In this document: piece by piece, positions 15,324 through 24,829 of the stretch
Numbering within the stretch: the stretch's first letter is position 1
Layout of the letters: every line of letters begins with the position of its first letter
Origin: Clostridium sp. AT4
GTDB taxonomy: Bacteria; Bacillota; Clostridia; Lachnospirales; Lachnospiraceae
NCBI RefSeq assembly: GCF_001517625.2
Contig: NZ_LN999827.1
Coordinates: 553,429-617,428, forward strand
DNA: 64,000 nucleotides
Reading direction: 5' to 3'
Position numbers and translations under genes: made by a program
Notes under the pieces: model-generated
Told to the model about the DNA's origin: nothing
Seen by the model: the letters and a program-made list of their open reading frames with translations, nothing else
Database searches by the model: none

Positions 15324-16766
15324 TTAATCTTTTCTTTTTGCAGGCAGCTTCCTTTCCTCACTGTCGGGAAGTTCTGCCTGAAATACTCTTTTTGTCGCTT
15401 CGTCTATCTTGTAATCGCTGCTGATGCGGTATCCGATAACCCACATCACACGGTTTCCGTCTGCCAGAACAGGAATCCGGTCACGAAGCTCAGAAGGGAT
15501 TTTTTCATCGATCATATACCTTCTGAGAGGCTTGTGAACCCCTGGCGAAAGGGCCAGCTCATCTCCTGGCTGTCTGGTCCTGATAACGGGCGTACCCTTT
15601 ATTTTATCACAGTCAAACCATTTCGTATACATATTTTTAGGAATTGAAAGGCCTTTTTTGTAAGAAAATACAGTAAAAACCGGCTTTGGAAGAAAATCCA
15701 GCCCTTCTGATGCCCCCTCTTTCTCCCTGTTCTTCCCAGAAAATGCTTTTATTCCCCCAATCCGTATCCCCCCATATTCTCTCCTGGCCTCAAGACCATA
15801 CGGAAGATCGATCCGGCGTCCTGGCTGCCGGTCAAACAGCTCCGCAGCAGCCTGACCGTGAACCAGTCCCAGATCCTTTGATGAACCAGCCAGCTCCTTT
15901 AAAACCTCCATCACTGCGTACAGCTGTAAAATGGCATCGGCCTCTTTGAACGGTTTTTCCGGCAGAAAAATGCTCCTGGTTCCATTATTCTCATCCAACG
16001 CCCATATCTCAAGCCACCGTCCTGCCTGCTGCCTTAAATAGCTGTCCGCCATTGCCGCCAGCTTTCCCATGCGCAGGATATTGGCCCCGGCTCCAGGATT
16101 GATCCGTTTCTCCACCGCCGGAAGGATCTCCCTGCGGATGCGGTTTCTGGTATAATGGTCTGTATGATTGGTGGAATCCTCCTTCCATGAAAACCCTCTC
16201 TCCCTCAGGTATTCCCGTATTTCTTCTCCGCTTACATCCAAAAGAGGACGGATCACATTTCCACGCACATAAGGCATCCCCTTTAACCCTCCCAGGCCGC
16301 TGCCGCGAAACAGGTTATATAAAATGGTTTCTGCCTGATCCCCGCTGTGATGGGCCACTGCTGTTTTCACTGAGGAGGTGCCTGCCCCTGGCTCCTCTGA
16401 TTCCCACTTTTTTCCTTCTGACTCAAAGCTTTCATACCGCAGGATACGACCTGCCTCCTCTTCTGAAATCCCCTCTCTGTCCGCCAGTCCCCTTACATCT
16501 GCATAAATAAGGGAAAAAGGCACGGAAAGCTCCCGGCAGAGTTCCTCTGCAAACCGGCTGTCCCGGTCCGCCTCCTCTCCCCGCAGCCCATGATGGACAT
16601 GAACGGCCCTCAGCCGAATTCCCAGAATATCTCTCAACTGAACTAGGATCCGCAGCAGGCATACCGAATCTGCGCCGCCGGACAGCGCCGCCATCACCCG
16701 GTCTCCCGGCTTCACCATATGATGTTCTTTTATCGTCTTTCTGACCCGTTCTGTCAGCTTATCCAT
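15324..16766 (-). CDS. tilS: tRNA(Ile)-lysidine synthase TilS
   Basis: Modifies C34 of the tRNA-Ile CAU anticodon to lysidine with ATP and lysine; essential for AUA decoding. The 480-residue protein carries the PP-loop SGGADS at 29-34, VHVHHGLRGEEADRDS, AHHSGDQAETIL (second N-type ATPase motif) and C-terminal TilS substrate-binding domains (TRQPGDELAL, RYMIDEKIP). It is 12 bp downstream of spoIIE and probably co-transcribed. Confidence 0.95.
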   Translation of the reverse strand: MDKLTERVRKTIKEHHMVKPGDRVMAALSGGADSVCLLRILVQLRDILGIRLRAVHVHHGLRGEEADRDSRFAEELCRELSVPFSLIYADVRGLADREGISEEEAGRILRYESFESEGKKWESEEPGAGTSSVKTAVAHHSGDQAETILYNLFRGSGLGGLKGMPYVRGNVIRPLLDVSGEEIREYLRERGFSWKEDSTNHTDHYTRNRIRREILPAVEKRINPGAGANILRMGKLAAMADSYLRQQAGRWLEIWALDENNGTRSIFLPEKPFKEADAILQLYAVMEVLKELAGSSKDLGLVHGQAAAELFDRQPGRRIDLPYGLEARREYGGIRIGGIKAFSGKNREKEGASEGLDFLPKPVFTVFSYKKGLSIPKNMYTKWFDCDKIKGTPVIRTRQPGDELALSPGVHKPLRRYMIDEKIPSELRDRIPVLADGNRVMWVIGYRISSDYKIDEATKRVFQAELPDSEERKLPAKRKD

Positions 16767-16778
16767 TGTCTTCTCTTT

Positions 16779-18194
16779 CTACTCCTTTTTCCAGATTCCT
16801 GCTGTAAGCACGGTCATATCATCTCTGGCTCCCGGCACGAAGGAAAGGGCAAATTCCAAAATCCGTTCTGCCATCTCCTGGGGCGGCATAAAGTCCAGAC
16901 TTTCCAGAAACTGGCACATAGCCTGCTCCTTATCCTCTCCCGGAAGGGCATCTAACACCCCGTCTGTCACCATGATAATGTGATCCCCATCCCACAGCTT
17001 TCTGGACAGCATCACCGGCTCCGCTTCACTTAAAATCCCTGCCGGAACCTGCCCTGCTTCCAAAACCTCTGCCCCCTCCTGTCCCAGCACAAAGGTAGGC
17101 GCTGCCCCCAGCTTCATAACATCCAGCACTCCTGTGTACAGATCCACGCAGCTCATGTCCAGAGCCGCCGGATGCTGCTCCGTTCCTGCCAGTAAAAGCA
17201 CGGCATTTACCAGCTTAAAGGCTGCTCTGGGTCCAAAACCTGCTTCCAAAAGGTTTTCCGTCAGTTCTACCACTTGTCCGCTTTCCTCACAGGCCGGCTC
17301 ACCGCAGCCCATGCCGTCGCAGAGACTGATCATGGCCTGACTTCCCGGACTTTCGCAGAAGGTATAATTATCCCCGGAACACCGTTCCCCCTGCTTCGGC
17401 ACTCTGGCTGCCCCGTAAAGGAGCTGATACTCCCCATCCTCCTCAAAACGCACGGTTCCGCTCTGTCTTGTGATAATGCTGCGGCTGTCCTTTGCAGGGT
17501 TCCACCTCGTCCCGGGGATCACCTCGCTCATAAGCTCTGAGGCATCCTTTGCAGTCATGCACCGTCCGTTGGTGGTGCGGGCTGTAACATAAGCCTCTCT
17601 TCTTCCGCTTTCATACTCCAGGATGAGCATATTTTCCACCGCCACATGGCACCTGCGGAACAGCTTTTTCATTATGTATCCATATTCCTCCGTTATATCT
17701 GCCGCCTGATCGATCTGATGAGAAAATTCTCCCAGGATCAGGGACAGCTCGCGAAACTGGGATACCACTGCGTCACGGCTTTCCAGAAAACGGTTCTTCC
17801 AGGACAGATTCATGGCAGCACGGGCCAGACTGCGGTTTAACTGGGCCAGATAATCCTCTTTTTTGCGGCAGCCGGCCAGAAAAGGGCGGGGCATGTCCTC
17901 CTTTTCGATCTGTCCTTTCTGTTCAAATGCCCGGAGAAGATAATACAGATAATAACTGTCCTCCCGCTCACTCTCTGCATAAATACCGCATTGGCTGCAG
18001 TCCTGGCACACCATGGATGCGGAAGTCTGCATAGCAGCCAGCCCGTCATCTCTTGTCAGGCTTCCTGTCTTGTGCATCCCCTCGTCAAAAGCTTTTGCCA
18101 GCCGCTCCATGGATCTTGCCATATCCTCCAATTTCCTGGCTGTATAATAATTTACATCTGATCTGCTTCTTACTTCCCGTCTTCCCGACAACAA
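16779..18194 (-). CDS. spoIIE: SpoIIE-type PP2C phosphatase lacking the membrane domain
   Basis: SpoIIE dephosphorylates SpoIIAA to activate sigma-F in the forespore. This protein has the central regulatory domain and C-terminal PPM/PP2C domain (SLCDGMGCGEPA, MVTDGVLDALPG, ARDDMTVL) but not the roughly 330-residue, ten-span membrane region of typical SpoIIE. divIC ends about 50 bp upstream of the longest frame, so the domain is absent, not missed. I favour TTG at 18194, six bases after GGAGGG, giving 471 residues; an ATG at 18287 gives 502 but has no ribosome site. Cysteines near 125-140 (CQDCSQCG) are notable. Confidence 0.82.
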   Translation of the reverse strand: MLSGRREVRSRSDVNYYTARKLEDMARSMERLAKAFDEGMHKTGSLTRDDGLAAMQTSASMVCQDCSQCGIYAESEREDSYYLYYLLRAFEQKGQIEKEDMPRPFLAGCRKKEDYLAQLNRSLARAAMNLSWKNRFLESRDAVVSQFRELSLILGEFSHQIDQAADITEEYGYIMKKLFRRCHVAVENMLILEYESGRREAYVTARTTNGRCMTAKDASELMSEVIPGTRWNPAKDSRSIITRQSGTVRFEEDGEYQLLYGAARVPKQGERCSGDNYTFCESPGSQAMISLCDGMGCGEPACEESGQVVELTENLLEAGFGPRAAFKLVNAVLLLAGTEQHPAALDMSCVDLYTGVLDVMKLGAAPTFVLGQEGAEVLEAGQVPAGILSEAEPVMLSRKLWDGDHIIMVTDGVLDALPGEDKEQAMCQFLESLDFMPPQEMAERILEFALSFVPGARDDMTVLTAGIWKKE

Positions 18195-18335
18195 AAAAAT
18201 CCCTCCAATCTGCGCTGACGGACTTCCAATACCAAAAAGCCCGCCTCTTATCCAGTATACGCAGACCGGAGAGGAAATATCTGTCATATTCAGTTAAAGG
18301 GTGCAAAAATCCTTCGACCCCATTCGACACACGAC

Positions 18336-18653
18336 TTACTGTCTGGGCTTTAAAAGGATCTCATCCGGATTTACCAGACCCAGCTTTTCCTTTGCTACTT
18401 CTTCTGCATACTGCTTGGTCTGTACATAAATTTTGTATTCCTCAAGCTCTCTGGTCCTGTTTTCCTCATCCTGGACCTGACGGGCCAAATCCGCTTCCTT
18501 CTGTCTGTAATCCAGGTCTGCCTGCTTTAAAGAAGCCCCTTTTGCATTTACAGCCACAGCAAGAGAAATGACTACCATAGTTATACCTATGATTGCCATC
18601 CGATTTTCCCATTTGCCGCGTCTTAAACGCTTTGACCTCCCATAATATGCCAT
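18336..18653 (-). CDS. divIC: Septum formation initiator DivIC/FtsB family
   Basis: Small bitopic divisome protein of 105 residues. A basic N-terminus (RSKRLRRGKW) precedes one membrane segment (about 19-38) and an extracytoplasmic coiled coil (about 42-80), ending in KEKLGLVNPDEILLK, the usual DivIC tail. Its position between yabQ and spoIIE is conserved in Firmicutes. Confidence 0.9.
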   Translation of the reverse strand: MAYYGRSKRLRRGKWENRMAIIGITMVVISLAVAVNAKGASLKQADLDYRQKEADLARQVQDEENRTRELEEYKIYVQTKQYAEEVAKEKLGLVNPDEILLKPRQ

Positions 18654-18677
18654 CCCTGTTCTCCTGACTCCCGCTCT

Positions 18678-19022
18678 CTACGATCCGGAATTATCCTTTC
18701 TTGTTATTTTAAACCATCTGCTAAACTTTTTCAAGCACCGGAAGAAGATACGGCTCACAAAACGATCATATGCCGCCATACCTAAAAATACACCTGCTAC
18801 GGCATAAAACCGAAAGCTTCCGTCATTCTGTTCATACAGCAGCATAAATACGGCTCCTCCAGCATAGATCCAGTAAAAAAAATCTTCCATTCCCATAAAA
18901 AGGGAATTATGATGGATCAAAAGGCGCAGCAGCCTTAAGCTGTCATAGACGATCATAAGCCATCCTCCCATAACCAGGCTCAAGCCTGTAAGAAGAAGCT
19001 CATAGCGGATACGCTCGCTCAT
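18678..19022 (-). CDS. yabQ: Spore cortex biosynthesis protein YabQ
   Basis: Membrane protein needed for spore cortex formation in Bacillus, acting in the mother cell membrane. The product is 114 residues when started at 19022, which GGAGGTGGGGGCAG precedes; the open frame extends upstream over yabP and that part is not used. Three to four hydrophobic segments (LLLTGLSLVMGGWLMIVYD, DFFYWIYAGGAVFMLLYE, FYAVAGVFLGMAAYD) match YabQ. It follows yabP by 16 bp. Confidence 0.88.
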   Translation of the reverse strand: MSERIRYELLLTGLSLVMGGWLMIVYDSLRLLRLLIHHNSLFMGMEDFFYWIYAGGAVFMLLYEQNDGSFRFYAVAGVFLGMAAYDRFVSRIFFRCLKKFSRWFKITRKDNSGS

Positions 19023-19038
19023 CTGCCCCCACCTCCTA

Positions 19039-19326
19039 TCACTTAAAGAGGCGGGCAAACAGGGATTCTCCCGACCGCCGCAATGCTTCATTGGAACTGT
19101 AGGCAAAGCTTTCCACCGTTCCGTCCAGATCTACCTCTCCCTTTTCCAGAGTCAGACGGTTCACATGGAGATCCTTTCCCCGAATCGTCAAAAGTCCCAT
19201 ATCGGTATCCAGCACCACCTCATTTTCATCAAAGGACACACAGTCTGATACTCCGGTAATTCCGGCAGTCTTGCGATCCTGAATGGTGATCCGGTGGGGC
19301 CGGATGCTGCCAAGCGTTTCTTCCAT
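19039..19326 (-). CDS. yabP: Sporulation protein YabP
   Basis: Spore coat/cortex morphogenesis protein of the YabP/YqfC family, 95 residues, starting at 19326 after GGGGAGG. Core motifs RHxITIQDRK-like (PHRITIQDRKTAGITGV), LLTIRGKDLHVNRLTLEKGEV and a C-terminal basic tail are visible. Its ribosome site lies in the 3' arm of a strong terminator-like hairpin, suggesting that transcription from the upstream hup-rqcP unit is attenuated here. Confidence 0.9.
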   Translation of the reverse strand: MEETLGSIRPHRITIQDRKTAGITGVSDCVSFDENEVVLDTDMGLLTIRGKDLHVNRLTLEKGEVDLDGTVESFAYSSNEALRRSGESLFARLFK

Positions 19327-19328
19327 AC

Positions 19329-19386
19329 AAAAACCTCCCCATATATTCAGTTTAAGGGCAGTCCCTAAACCTAATATATGGGGAGG
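19329..19386 (-). terminator. Terminator/attenuator hairpin overlapping the yabP ribosome site
   Basis: On the minus strand CCTCCCCATATAT (19374-19386) pairs perfectly over 13 bp with ATATATGGGGAGG (19334-19346), and TTTTTG follows directly. An inner TTTAGGG/CCCTTAAA pairing adds to the stem. The 3' arm contains the GGGGAGG used by yabP, so the structure can both terminate transcription and hide the ribosome site. Confidence 0.8.
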
Positions 19387-19439
19387 CGGGCCATTGTATG
19401 CCACAGCCTGTTCCGAACCCCGGCCATCAGACCTTTGAC

Positions 19440-19679
19440 CTACAGATAACGGAACAGTTCCTTTGCTTCATCCTTTTTTACAGTTTCCTGTACATCCAGA
19501 ACCTCAGCTCTTACAGCCTTTGCTCCGAACTGGATCTCGATAATATCGCCTGTTTTTACATTTAAGGACGCCTTAGCCGGTTTATCATTGACCAGGACGC
19601 GTCCTGCGTCGCAGGCTTCATTGGCTACAGTCCTGCGTTTGATCAGGCGGGAAACCTTAAGAAACTTGTCAAGTCTCAT
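19440..19679 (-). CDS. rqcP: S4-domain RNA-binding protein RqcP (YabO)
   Basis: Small heat-shock-type S4 protein of 79 residues that acts with RqcH in ribosome-associated quality control in Bacillus. The S4 fold is clear: MRLDKFLKVSRLIKRRTVA at the N-terminus, then AGRVLVNDKPAKAS and KTGDIIEIQFG. It starts 3 bp after hup stops, so it is translated with HU. Confidence 0.88.
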   Translation of the reverse strand: MRLDKFLKVSRLIKRRTVANEACDAGRVLVNDKPAKASLNVKTGDIIEIQFGAKAVRAEVLDVQETVKKDEAKELFRYL

Positions 19680-19682
19680 GAA

Positions 19683-19961
19683 TTATTTATTAACCTCATC
19701 CTTTAATGCCTTGCCGGCCTTAAACTTTGGTGTCTTGGAAGCTGCGATGGTCATAGCCTCGCCTGTCTTGGGGTTTCTTCCCTCTCTTGCAGGTCTCTCA
19801 GCAACCTCAAAGTTACCAAATCCAACTAACTGTACCTTGCCGCCGTTTACTAACTCCTCAGTTACAACATCTGTGAACGCTTTAACTGCCTTCTCAGCAT
19901 CCTTCTTGGAAATCTCTGCCTTCTCAGCAACTGCTGCGATAAACTCTGTCTTATTCATCAA
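19683..19961 (-). CDS. hup: HU-family DNA-binding protein
   Basis: Nucleoid-associated protein of 92 residues. MNKTEFIAAVAEKAEISKKDAE opens the dimerisation helices; VQLVGFGNFEVAERPAREGRNPKTGE is the DNA-binding beta-arm with the conserved RNPxTG. Typical length. It is probably the promoter-proximal gene of the hup-rqcP unit. Confidence 0.96.
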   Translation of the reverse strand: MMNKTEFIAAVAEKAEISKKDAEKAVKAFTDVVTEELVNGGKVQLVGFGNFEVAERPAREGRNPKTGEAMTIAASKTPKFKAGKALKDEVNK

Positions 19962-20101
19962 TTTTTCCTCCTAGATGACGGGAGTCCTGAAATGAAAGCG
20001 CCACCCGGCGCAGACCCGTTTTAAACAGTCCTTCAGGAATCCGCTTCTTTCGATAATGTCAGTTTTTACCTTATCATTTATATCTGTTTTGTTCAGATTT
20101 G

Positions 20102-20725
20102 TCAAGGTTTTTCAGTCTTCATCCGCTTTATTACTTTAAGTCTTGTAAATTCCTCTCTTTCCTTCTCCTCAAGGGCATTGGAAATGGTTCTGGAAAGCGC
20201 TTCATAATGGGGAATTGTGATGTTTTTTAAGGCATTGGCGCGCTTCTGGGTTTTCTTGATGGAATTAGCCAGGCGATAGGCAGAATTTTCCACCATGGAA
20301 AGCTTGATCGTAAGCTCCTTCACCCGTTCAAAGTGCTGTCTGGCAATGTCCAGAGACTCTGAAGTGTTATTAAAACCGTAAGCCACCTTCATAGGCCCCT
20401 GTTCATGACGCACCAGAGGGATTTCCGTTCCCATAATACTTCGTGCCTTGATCCCTACGCCGTCATCTACAGGCATGGACATGCCGATCTCCTGGACATA
20501 GTTGATCCCAAGCTCAATATTCGCTTCCTGGAGAGCCTGGTACGCAGCCGTAAACACAGCGTCGATCTCCGACTGGATTCCCTTTGCCTCATCAATTAAC
20601 CCCATCAGCTCCCGGATCAGGATATTTCTCTTTTTATCCATAAGACCATAGCCCATAGTGGCAAGCTTCAGGGAATTTTTAGCCGCGATCAGATTTCCTT
20701 TGGTGGGAAATGTATTCGGATCCAT
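20102..20725 (-). CDS. ntpD: V-type ATPase subunit D
   Basis: Central-shaft subunit that links the A3B3 head to the membrane ring. The 207-residue protein is mainly long helices: an N-terminal NTFPTKGNLIAAKNSLKLA and a C-terminal coiled coil ending in EFTRLKVIKRMKTEK. The motif ALKNITIPHYEA is family-typical. Last gene of the ATPase operon, 11 bp after subunit B. Confidence 0.94.
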   Translation of the reverse strand: MDPNTFPTKGNLIAAKNSLKLATMGYGLMDKKRNILIRELMGLIDEAKGIQSEIDAVFTAAYQALQEANIELGINYVQEIGMSMPVDDGVGIKARSIMGTEIPLVRHEQGPMKVAYGFNNTSESLDIARQHFERVKELTIKLSMVENSAYRLANSIKKTQKRANALKNITIPHYEALSRTISNALEEKEREEFTRLKVIKRMKTEKP

Positions 20726-20736
20726 GCTGCGTCACC

Positions 20737-22113
20737 TCACCTTTTCTCGTAAAACTGATCCAGAACCTTTGTATCAATACGGTCCAGTTCCTCTCTCGGA
20801 AGCATCCGAAGAAGCTCCCAGCCGATATCCAGGGTTTCTGTCATGGAACGGTTCTCATAGTGGGTCTGGCCGATAAAACGGCTCTCAAACTCCCGTCCGA
20901 ATTCCAGATACTTTTTATCAAGAGGCGACAGCTCGTCCTCACCGATTACAGAAGCCAGCGCTCTTGCGTCTCCCACCTTGGCATAGCAGGAGAAAAGCTG
21001 GTTTGCCACATCCTGATGATCTGCCCTGGTATAGCCCTCTCCGATGCCGTCCTTCATCAGACGGGACAGGGACGGAAGAACGCTGATGGGCGGATATACA
21101 GACTGGCTGTTTAACTGCCGGTCCAAAACGATCTGCCCTTCTGTGATATATCCCGTCAGGTCAGGGATGGGATGGGTAATATCATCATTGGGCATAGTCA
21201 AAATAGGGATCTGAGTCACAGAGCCGTGACGGCCTGCCACAATCCCCGCTCTCTCGTAAAGAGAAGCCAGATCACTGTAGAGGTAGCCTGGGAATCCCTT
21301 TCTGGAAGGGATCTCACCCTTGGATGAGGAAACCTCACGCAGCGCCTCCGCATAGGAGGTCATATCCGTCAGGATAACCAGAATATGCATCCCCTTCTCA
21401 TAGGCCAGGTATTCTGCCAGAGTCAGGGCGATCTTGGGAGTGATCAGCCTCTCTACCACCGGATCGTTTGCTAGATTGATAAACATGGCAACGTGCTCGG
21501 AAACGCCGCTCTCCTCAAAGGTTCTGCGGAAGAAATCCGCCACGTCATGCTTTACGCCCATAGCTCCGAAAACAATGGCAAAGGACTCATCCGAACCTTC
21601 TCCCAGAGACGCCTGCTGTACGATCTGGGCTGCCAGCTGGTCATGGGGAAGGCCGTTTCCTGAAAAGATCGGCAGCTTCTGTCCCCGGATCAGGGTCGTA
21701 AGCCCGTCAATGGCGGAGATGCCTGTGCGGATGTAGTTTCTGGGATATTCTCTGGAAACGGGATTTAGGGGCTGTCCGTTGATATCCAGACGCACATCGG
21801 AAATAATGTCTCCCAACCCGTCAATGGGTTCTCCGATTCCGTTAAAGGTCCGTCCCAGCATCTCCTCAGACACGGCAATCTCCATAGGATGTCCCGTAAG
21901 CCTTGTATGGGTATTCCGCAGAGCCATACCGTCTGTCCCCTCAAAAACCTGAATAATTGCCTTATCTCCATATATTTCGATAATACGGCCGATCTTTTTC
22001 GTGTTTCCGGCTACGGTCATTTCCACGATCTCATCATATGCCGCATTCTGAACGCCCTCCAGAACCACCAGAGGGCCATTGATCTCACTTAAACCTAAAT
22101 ATTCAACTGCCAT
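20737..22113 (-). CDS. ntpB: V-type ATPase subunit B
   Basis: Regulatory, non-catalytic nucleotide-binding subunit of the V1 head, 458 residues. It has the ATP-synthase alpha/beta fold with [16 protein letters not shown] in place of a true P-loop, as expected for B subunits. [16 protein letters not shown] and [13 protein letters not shown] are family hallmarks. Full length. Confidence 0.95.
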   Translation of the reverse strand: MAVEYLGLSEINGPLVVLEGVQNAAYDEIVEMTVAGNTKKIGRIIEIYGDKAIIQVFEGTDGMALRNTHTRLTGHPMEIAVSEEMLGRTFNGIGEPIDGLGDIISDVRLDINGQPLNPVSREYPRNYIRTGISAIDGLTTLIRGQKLPIFSGNGLPHDQLAAQIVQQASLGEGSDESFAIVFGAMGVKHDVADFFRRTFEESGVSEHVAMFINLANDPVVERLITPKIALTLAEYLAYEKGMHILVILTDMTSYAEALREVSSSKGEIPSRKGFPGYLYSDLASLYERAGIVAGRHGSVTQIPILTMPNDDITHPIPDLTGYITEGQIVLDRQLNSQSVYPPISVLPSLSRLMKDGIGEGYTRADHQDVANQLFSCYAKVGDARALASVIGEDELSPLDKKYLEFGREFESRFIGQTHYENRSMTETLDIGWELLRMLPREELDRIDTKVLDQFYEKR

Positions 22114-22124
22114 CTGAATCCTCC

Positions 22125-23891
22125 TTATGCGTTGCGCTCCACTACATTTTCATAGAACCGGTCTACCTGGGTCTTATACTCGTCAAACAGATCCAGACGG
22201 TCATTAGGTACATCGTACTTGATGGAAATGATACGGTCAAAAATAGGATCCTCCTTCAGGACGGACATTGGCATACCCATGGAAATCAGGGTCTTTGACT
22301 TCTTGTACAAATATAAAATAATCTCCATCATCTTAAACTGCTTCTTAAGGGGTACAGAGGTATCCTCTTTATGAAAGGCATTCTGCTGCAGAAAGCCCAG
22401 ACGGATCACTCTGGCAATCTCCAGGACCAGCTTCTGATCATCCGGCAGAACATCAGAACCAATCAGCTTTACAATCTCCATCAGGCTGCTCTCCTGTGTC
22501 AGAAGAGCCATGAGACGGTTGCGGTAATCTACAAACTTCTGGTCTACGTTGTCCATATACCAGGAGGACAAATCATTTACATACTCGGAATAGCTGGTAA
22601 GCCAATGGATCGCCGGAAAATGCCTTGCATAGGAAAGACTCTTATCCAGTCCCCAGAAGCAGCGCACAAAACGCTTGGTGTTCTGGGTCACAGGCTCGGA
22701 GAAATCGCCGCCCTGGGGTGACACAGCTCCGATAATCGTTACAGAGCCTTCTGTTCCGTTTAAATTGCGCATCATGCCTGCTCTCTCATAAAAGGCAGAC
22801 AGACGGGATGCCAGGTAAGCCGGGAATCCCTCCTCTGCAGGCATCTCCTCCAGACGGCCGGACAGCTCTCTGAGCGCCTCAGCCCACCGGGAGGTAGAAT
22901 CGGCCATAATAGCCACATGATATCCCATATCCCTGTAATACTCAGCCAGGGTCAATCCGGCGTACAGGCTTGCCTCACGAGCCGCCACAGGCATATTGGA
23001 AGTATTGGCGATCAGTGTGGTGCGGTCCATCAGAGGATTTCCGCTCTTTGGATCGATCAGTTCTGAAAACTCCTCCAATACCTGAGTCATCTCATTTCCG
23101 CGCTCGCCGCAGCCGATATAGATGATCACATCTGCATCGGACCACTTGGCGATCTGATGCTGTGTCATTGTCTTTCCGGTTCCGAAACCGCCGGGAATGG
23201 CAGCCGTACCTCCCTTTGCCAGAGGGAACATGGTATCCAGGATACGCTGTCCCGTAATCAGAGGGCGGGTAGCCGCAAAACGCTTGGCAGCGGGCCTTGG
23301 CACACGGATGGGCCACTTCTGGGTCATGGTCAGCTCCTTCTCAGAACCGTCCATCAGCTGAACTTTTACAAGCATATCATTGATCGTATACGATCCGTCC
23401 GGAACCACGTCAATGACATAGCCCTCCATGTCCGGCGGAACCATGACCTTGTGTACGATCGCTCTTGTCTCCGGCACCTCTGCAATGATGGTTCCCGGCA
23501 TCAGCCGTTCGCCCTTTTTCACTGTAATATGTGTATCCCATTTTTTGGAAGTATCCAGCGAGTCCACACTGATGCCCCGGCTGATGGAGTAACCGCTGCG
23601 CTCTGCGATCTTGCTTAAGGGTCGCTCAATTCCATCAAAAATATTACTTAGAATACCCGGAGCAAGGGTAACGGACACAGGCGCTCCCGTCCCGGTGACA
23701 ACCTCTCCCGGCTTTAAGCCGCTGGTCTCCTCATAGACCTGGATCGTTGTCTTTTGTGAGGTAAGTCCGATGACTTCGCCTACCAGATTTTCCTTTCCAA
23801 CGTACACCATTTCGTTCATCTGGAAACCGGGATCTCCCTCCAGAGAAACCACAGGGCCGTTGATGCCGTAGATCACACCTGTCTTCGTCAT
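22125..23891 (-). CDS. ntpA: V-type ATPase catalytic subunit A
   Basis: Catalytic subunit hydrolysing or making ATP in V1. The 588-residue protein has the P-loop GGFGTGKT at 234-241, the 'non-homologous region' typical of A subunits (about 110-185), the catalytic region GERGNEM and the signature [13 protein letters not shown]. No gaps. It follows subunit E directly (1 bp between). Confidence 0.96.
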   Translation of the reverse strand: MTKTGVIYGINGPVVSLEGDPGFQMNEMVYVGKENLVGEVIGLTSQKTTIQVYEETSGLKPGEVVTGTGAPVSVTLAPGILSNIFDGIERPLSKIAERSGYSISRGISVDSLDTSKKWDTHITVKKGERLMPGTIIAEVPETRAIVHKVMVPPDMEGYVIDVVPDGSYTINDMLVKVQLMDGSEKELTMTQKWPIRVPRPAAKRFAATRPLITGQRILDTMFPLAKGGTAAIPGGFGTGKTMTQHQIAKWSDADVIIYIGCGERGNEMTQVLEEFSELIDPKSGNPLMDRTTLIANTSNMPVAAREASLYAGLTLAEYYRDMGYHVAIMADSTSRWAEALRELSGRLEEMPAEEGFPAYLASRLSAFYERAGMMRNLNGTEGSVTIIGAVSPQGGDFSEPVTQNTKRFVRCFWGLDKSLSYARHFPAIHWLTSYSEYVNDLSSWYMDNVDQKFVDYRNRLMALLTQESSLMEIVKLIGSDVLPDDQKLVLEIARVIRLGFLQQNAFHKEDTSVPLKKQFKMMEIILYLYKKSKTLISMGMPMSVLKEDPIFDRIISIKYDVPNDRLDLFDEYKTQVDRFYENVVERNA

Positions 23892-24482
23892 TTACTTACC
23901 TCCCAAATGAAATGTAAAATCATGTCTGGCTTCCTTTAACTTGGTGTCAAAGGAATGATCGATCAGAACATGCTTGGACGGGACCACAGCCCGGATCCCC
24001 CCGCTGAAGGAATACTCGCTGATCTTTACCGTCACGTTATTGTGGAGAGCCAGTCTGCGGGCCTTATCCTCATCAGAGGGATCCATATAAACGATCAGCG
24101 CCTCATCTCCTGCGAATTCCTTAGCGCTCCGGATCTGCCGTTCCAGAAGCTCCTGATACTCTCTTGTTTCCATAAAATTCGCCAGCATATCCTTTACTTC
24201 CACGAACAGCTTATCCTTAAGCTCCTCCTGTCTGTGGCTTATTTCACGCTTTAAATCCAGCTGTCCGATGGAAAGCTTTTTATTTTTTTCACGCTCCAGC
24301 TTTTCCTTCTGGGCCTCCTCCTGCATGGCAGCCCTACGCTCTGCCTCTGCCTTATGCTCCTCAAAGGCCGCGTCCAGAGCCCGGACGCAGTCATCCAGCA
24401 TACGGGCGCTTTTTTCTCTGGCATCTGTCATGCAGATTTCCTGAAAATGCTTCAGTTTTTCTTCTGTTGTCATGCGATTCAC
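23892..24482 (-). CDS. ntpE: V-type ATPase subunit E (peripheral stalk)
   Basis: Peripheral stalk component, 196 residues. The N-terminal half is a long charged helix (EEHKAEAERRAAMQEEAQKE); the C-terminal half has the vATP-synt_E fold (GGIRAVVPSKHVLIDHSFD). It pairs with the G/H-type subunit encoded first in the operon. Confidence 0.88.
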   Translation of the reverse strand: MNRMTTEEKLKHFQEICMTDAREKSARMLDDCVRALDAAFEEHKAEAERRAAMQEEAQKEKLEREKNKKLSIGQLDLKREISHRQEELKDKLFVEVKDMLANFMETREYQELLERQIRSAKEFAGDEALIVYMDPSDEDKARRLALHNNVTVKISEYSFSGGIRAVVPSKHVLIDHSFDTKLKEARHDFTFHLGGK

Positions 24483-24520
24483 CTGCTTTCTCTGAAAAAA
24501 TGTGCCTGGGCGGCTGCGCC

Positions 24521-24829
24521 CTACAGCTTCAGTCCAATGGCTTCGTTTACATAAGAGGTGATAAAGTCCGGCTTGCGGCCGGTACCATGGCGGTCCGGGA
24601 TCTCCACGATCAATGGAAGCCTGCGTTCCAGCTTTACATTATCGATGATCTCCGGAAATTCCCTGCCGAACTTCTCTGTCAGCAGGATAATGCCTATATC
24701 CTTATCGGCCAGGACCTTATCCAGTTCCTGTTTCAGTTCCTCCCTCTCATGTACCACAGCCCCTTCAACACCTGCCAGCCTCATGCCGGTCCAGGTGTCG
24801 ATGTTGTCGCTGATCAGATACATTTTCAT
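24521..24829 (-). CDS. ntpF: V-type ATPase subunit F
   Basis: Small central-stalk subunit of 102 residues. ISDNIDTWTGMRLAGVEG and GIILLTEKFGREFPEII match the vATP-synt_F fold. Its start codon shares one base with the stop of subunit K, indicating coupled translation. Confidence 0.9.
   Translation of the reverse strand: MKMYLISDNIDTWTGMRLAGVEGAVVHEREELKQELDKVLADKDIGIILLTEKFGREFPEIIDNVKLERRLPLIVEIPDRHGTGRKPDFITSYVNEAIGLKL

Noticed and set aside
18085..18330. 81-codon frame overlapping the spoIIE start
   Set aside because: No ribosome site and no membrane-domain character; it does not supply the missing SpoIIE N-terminus.
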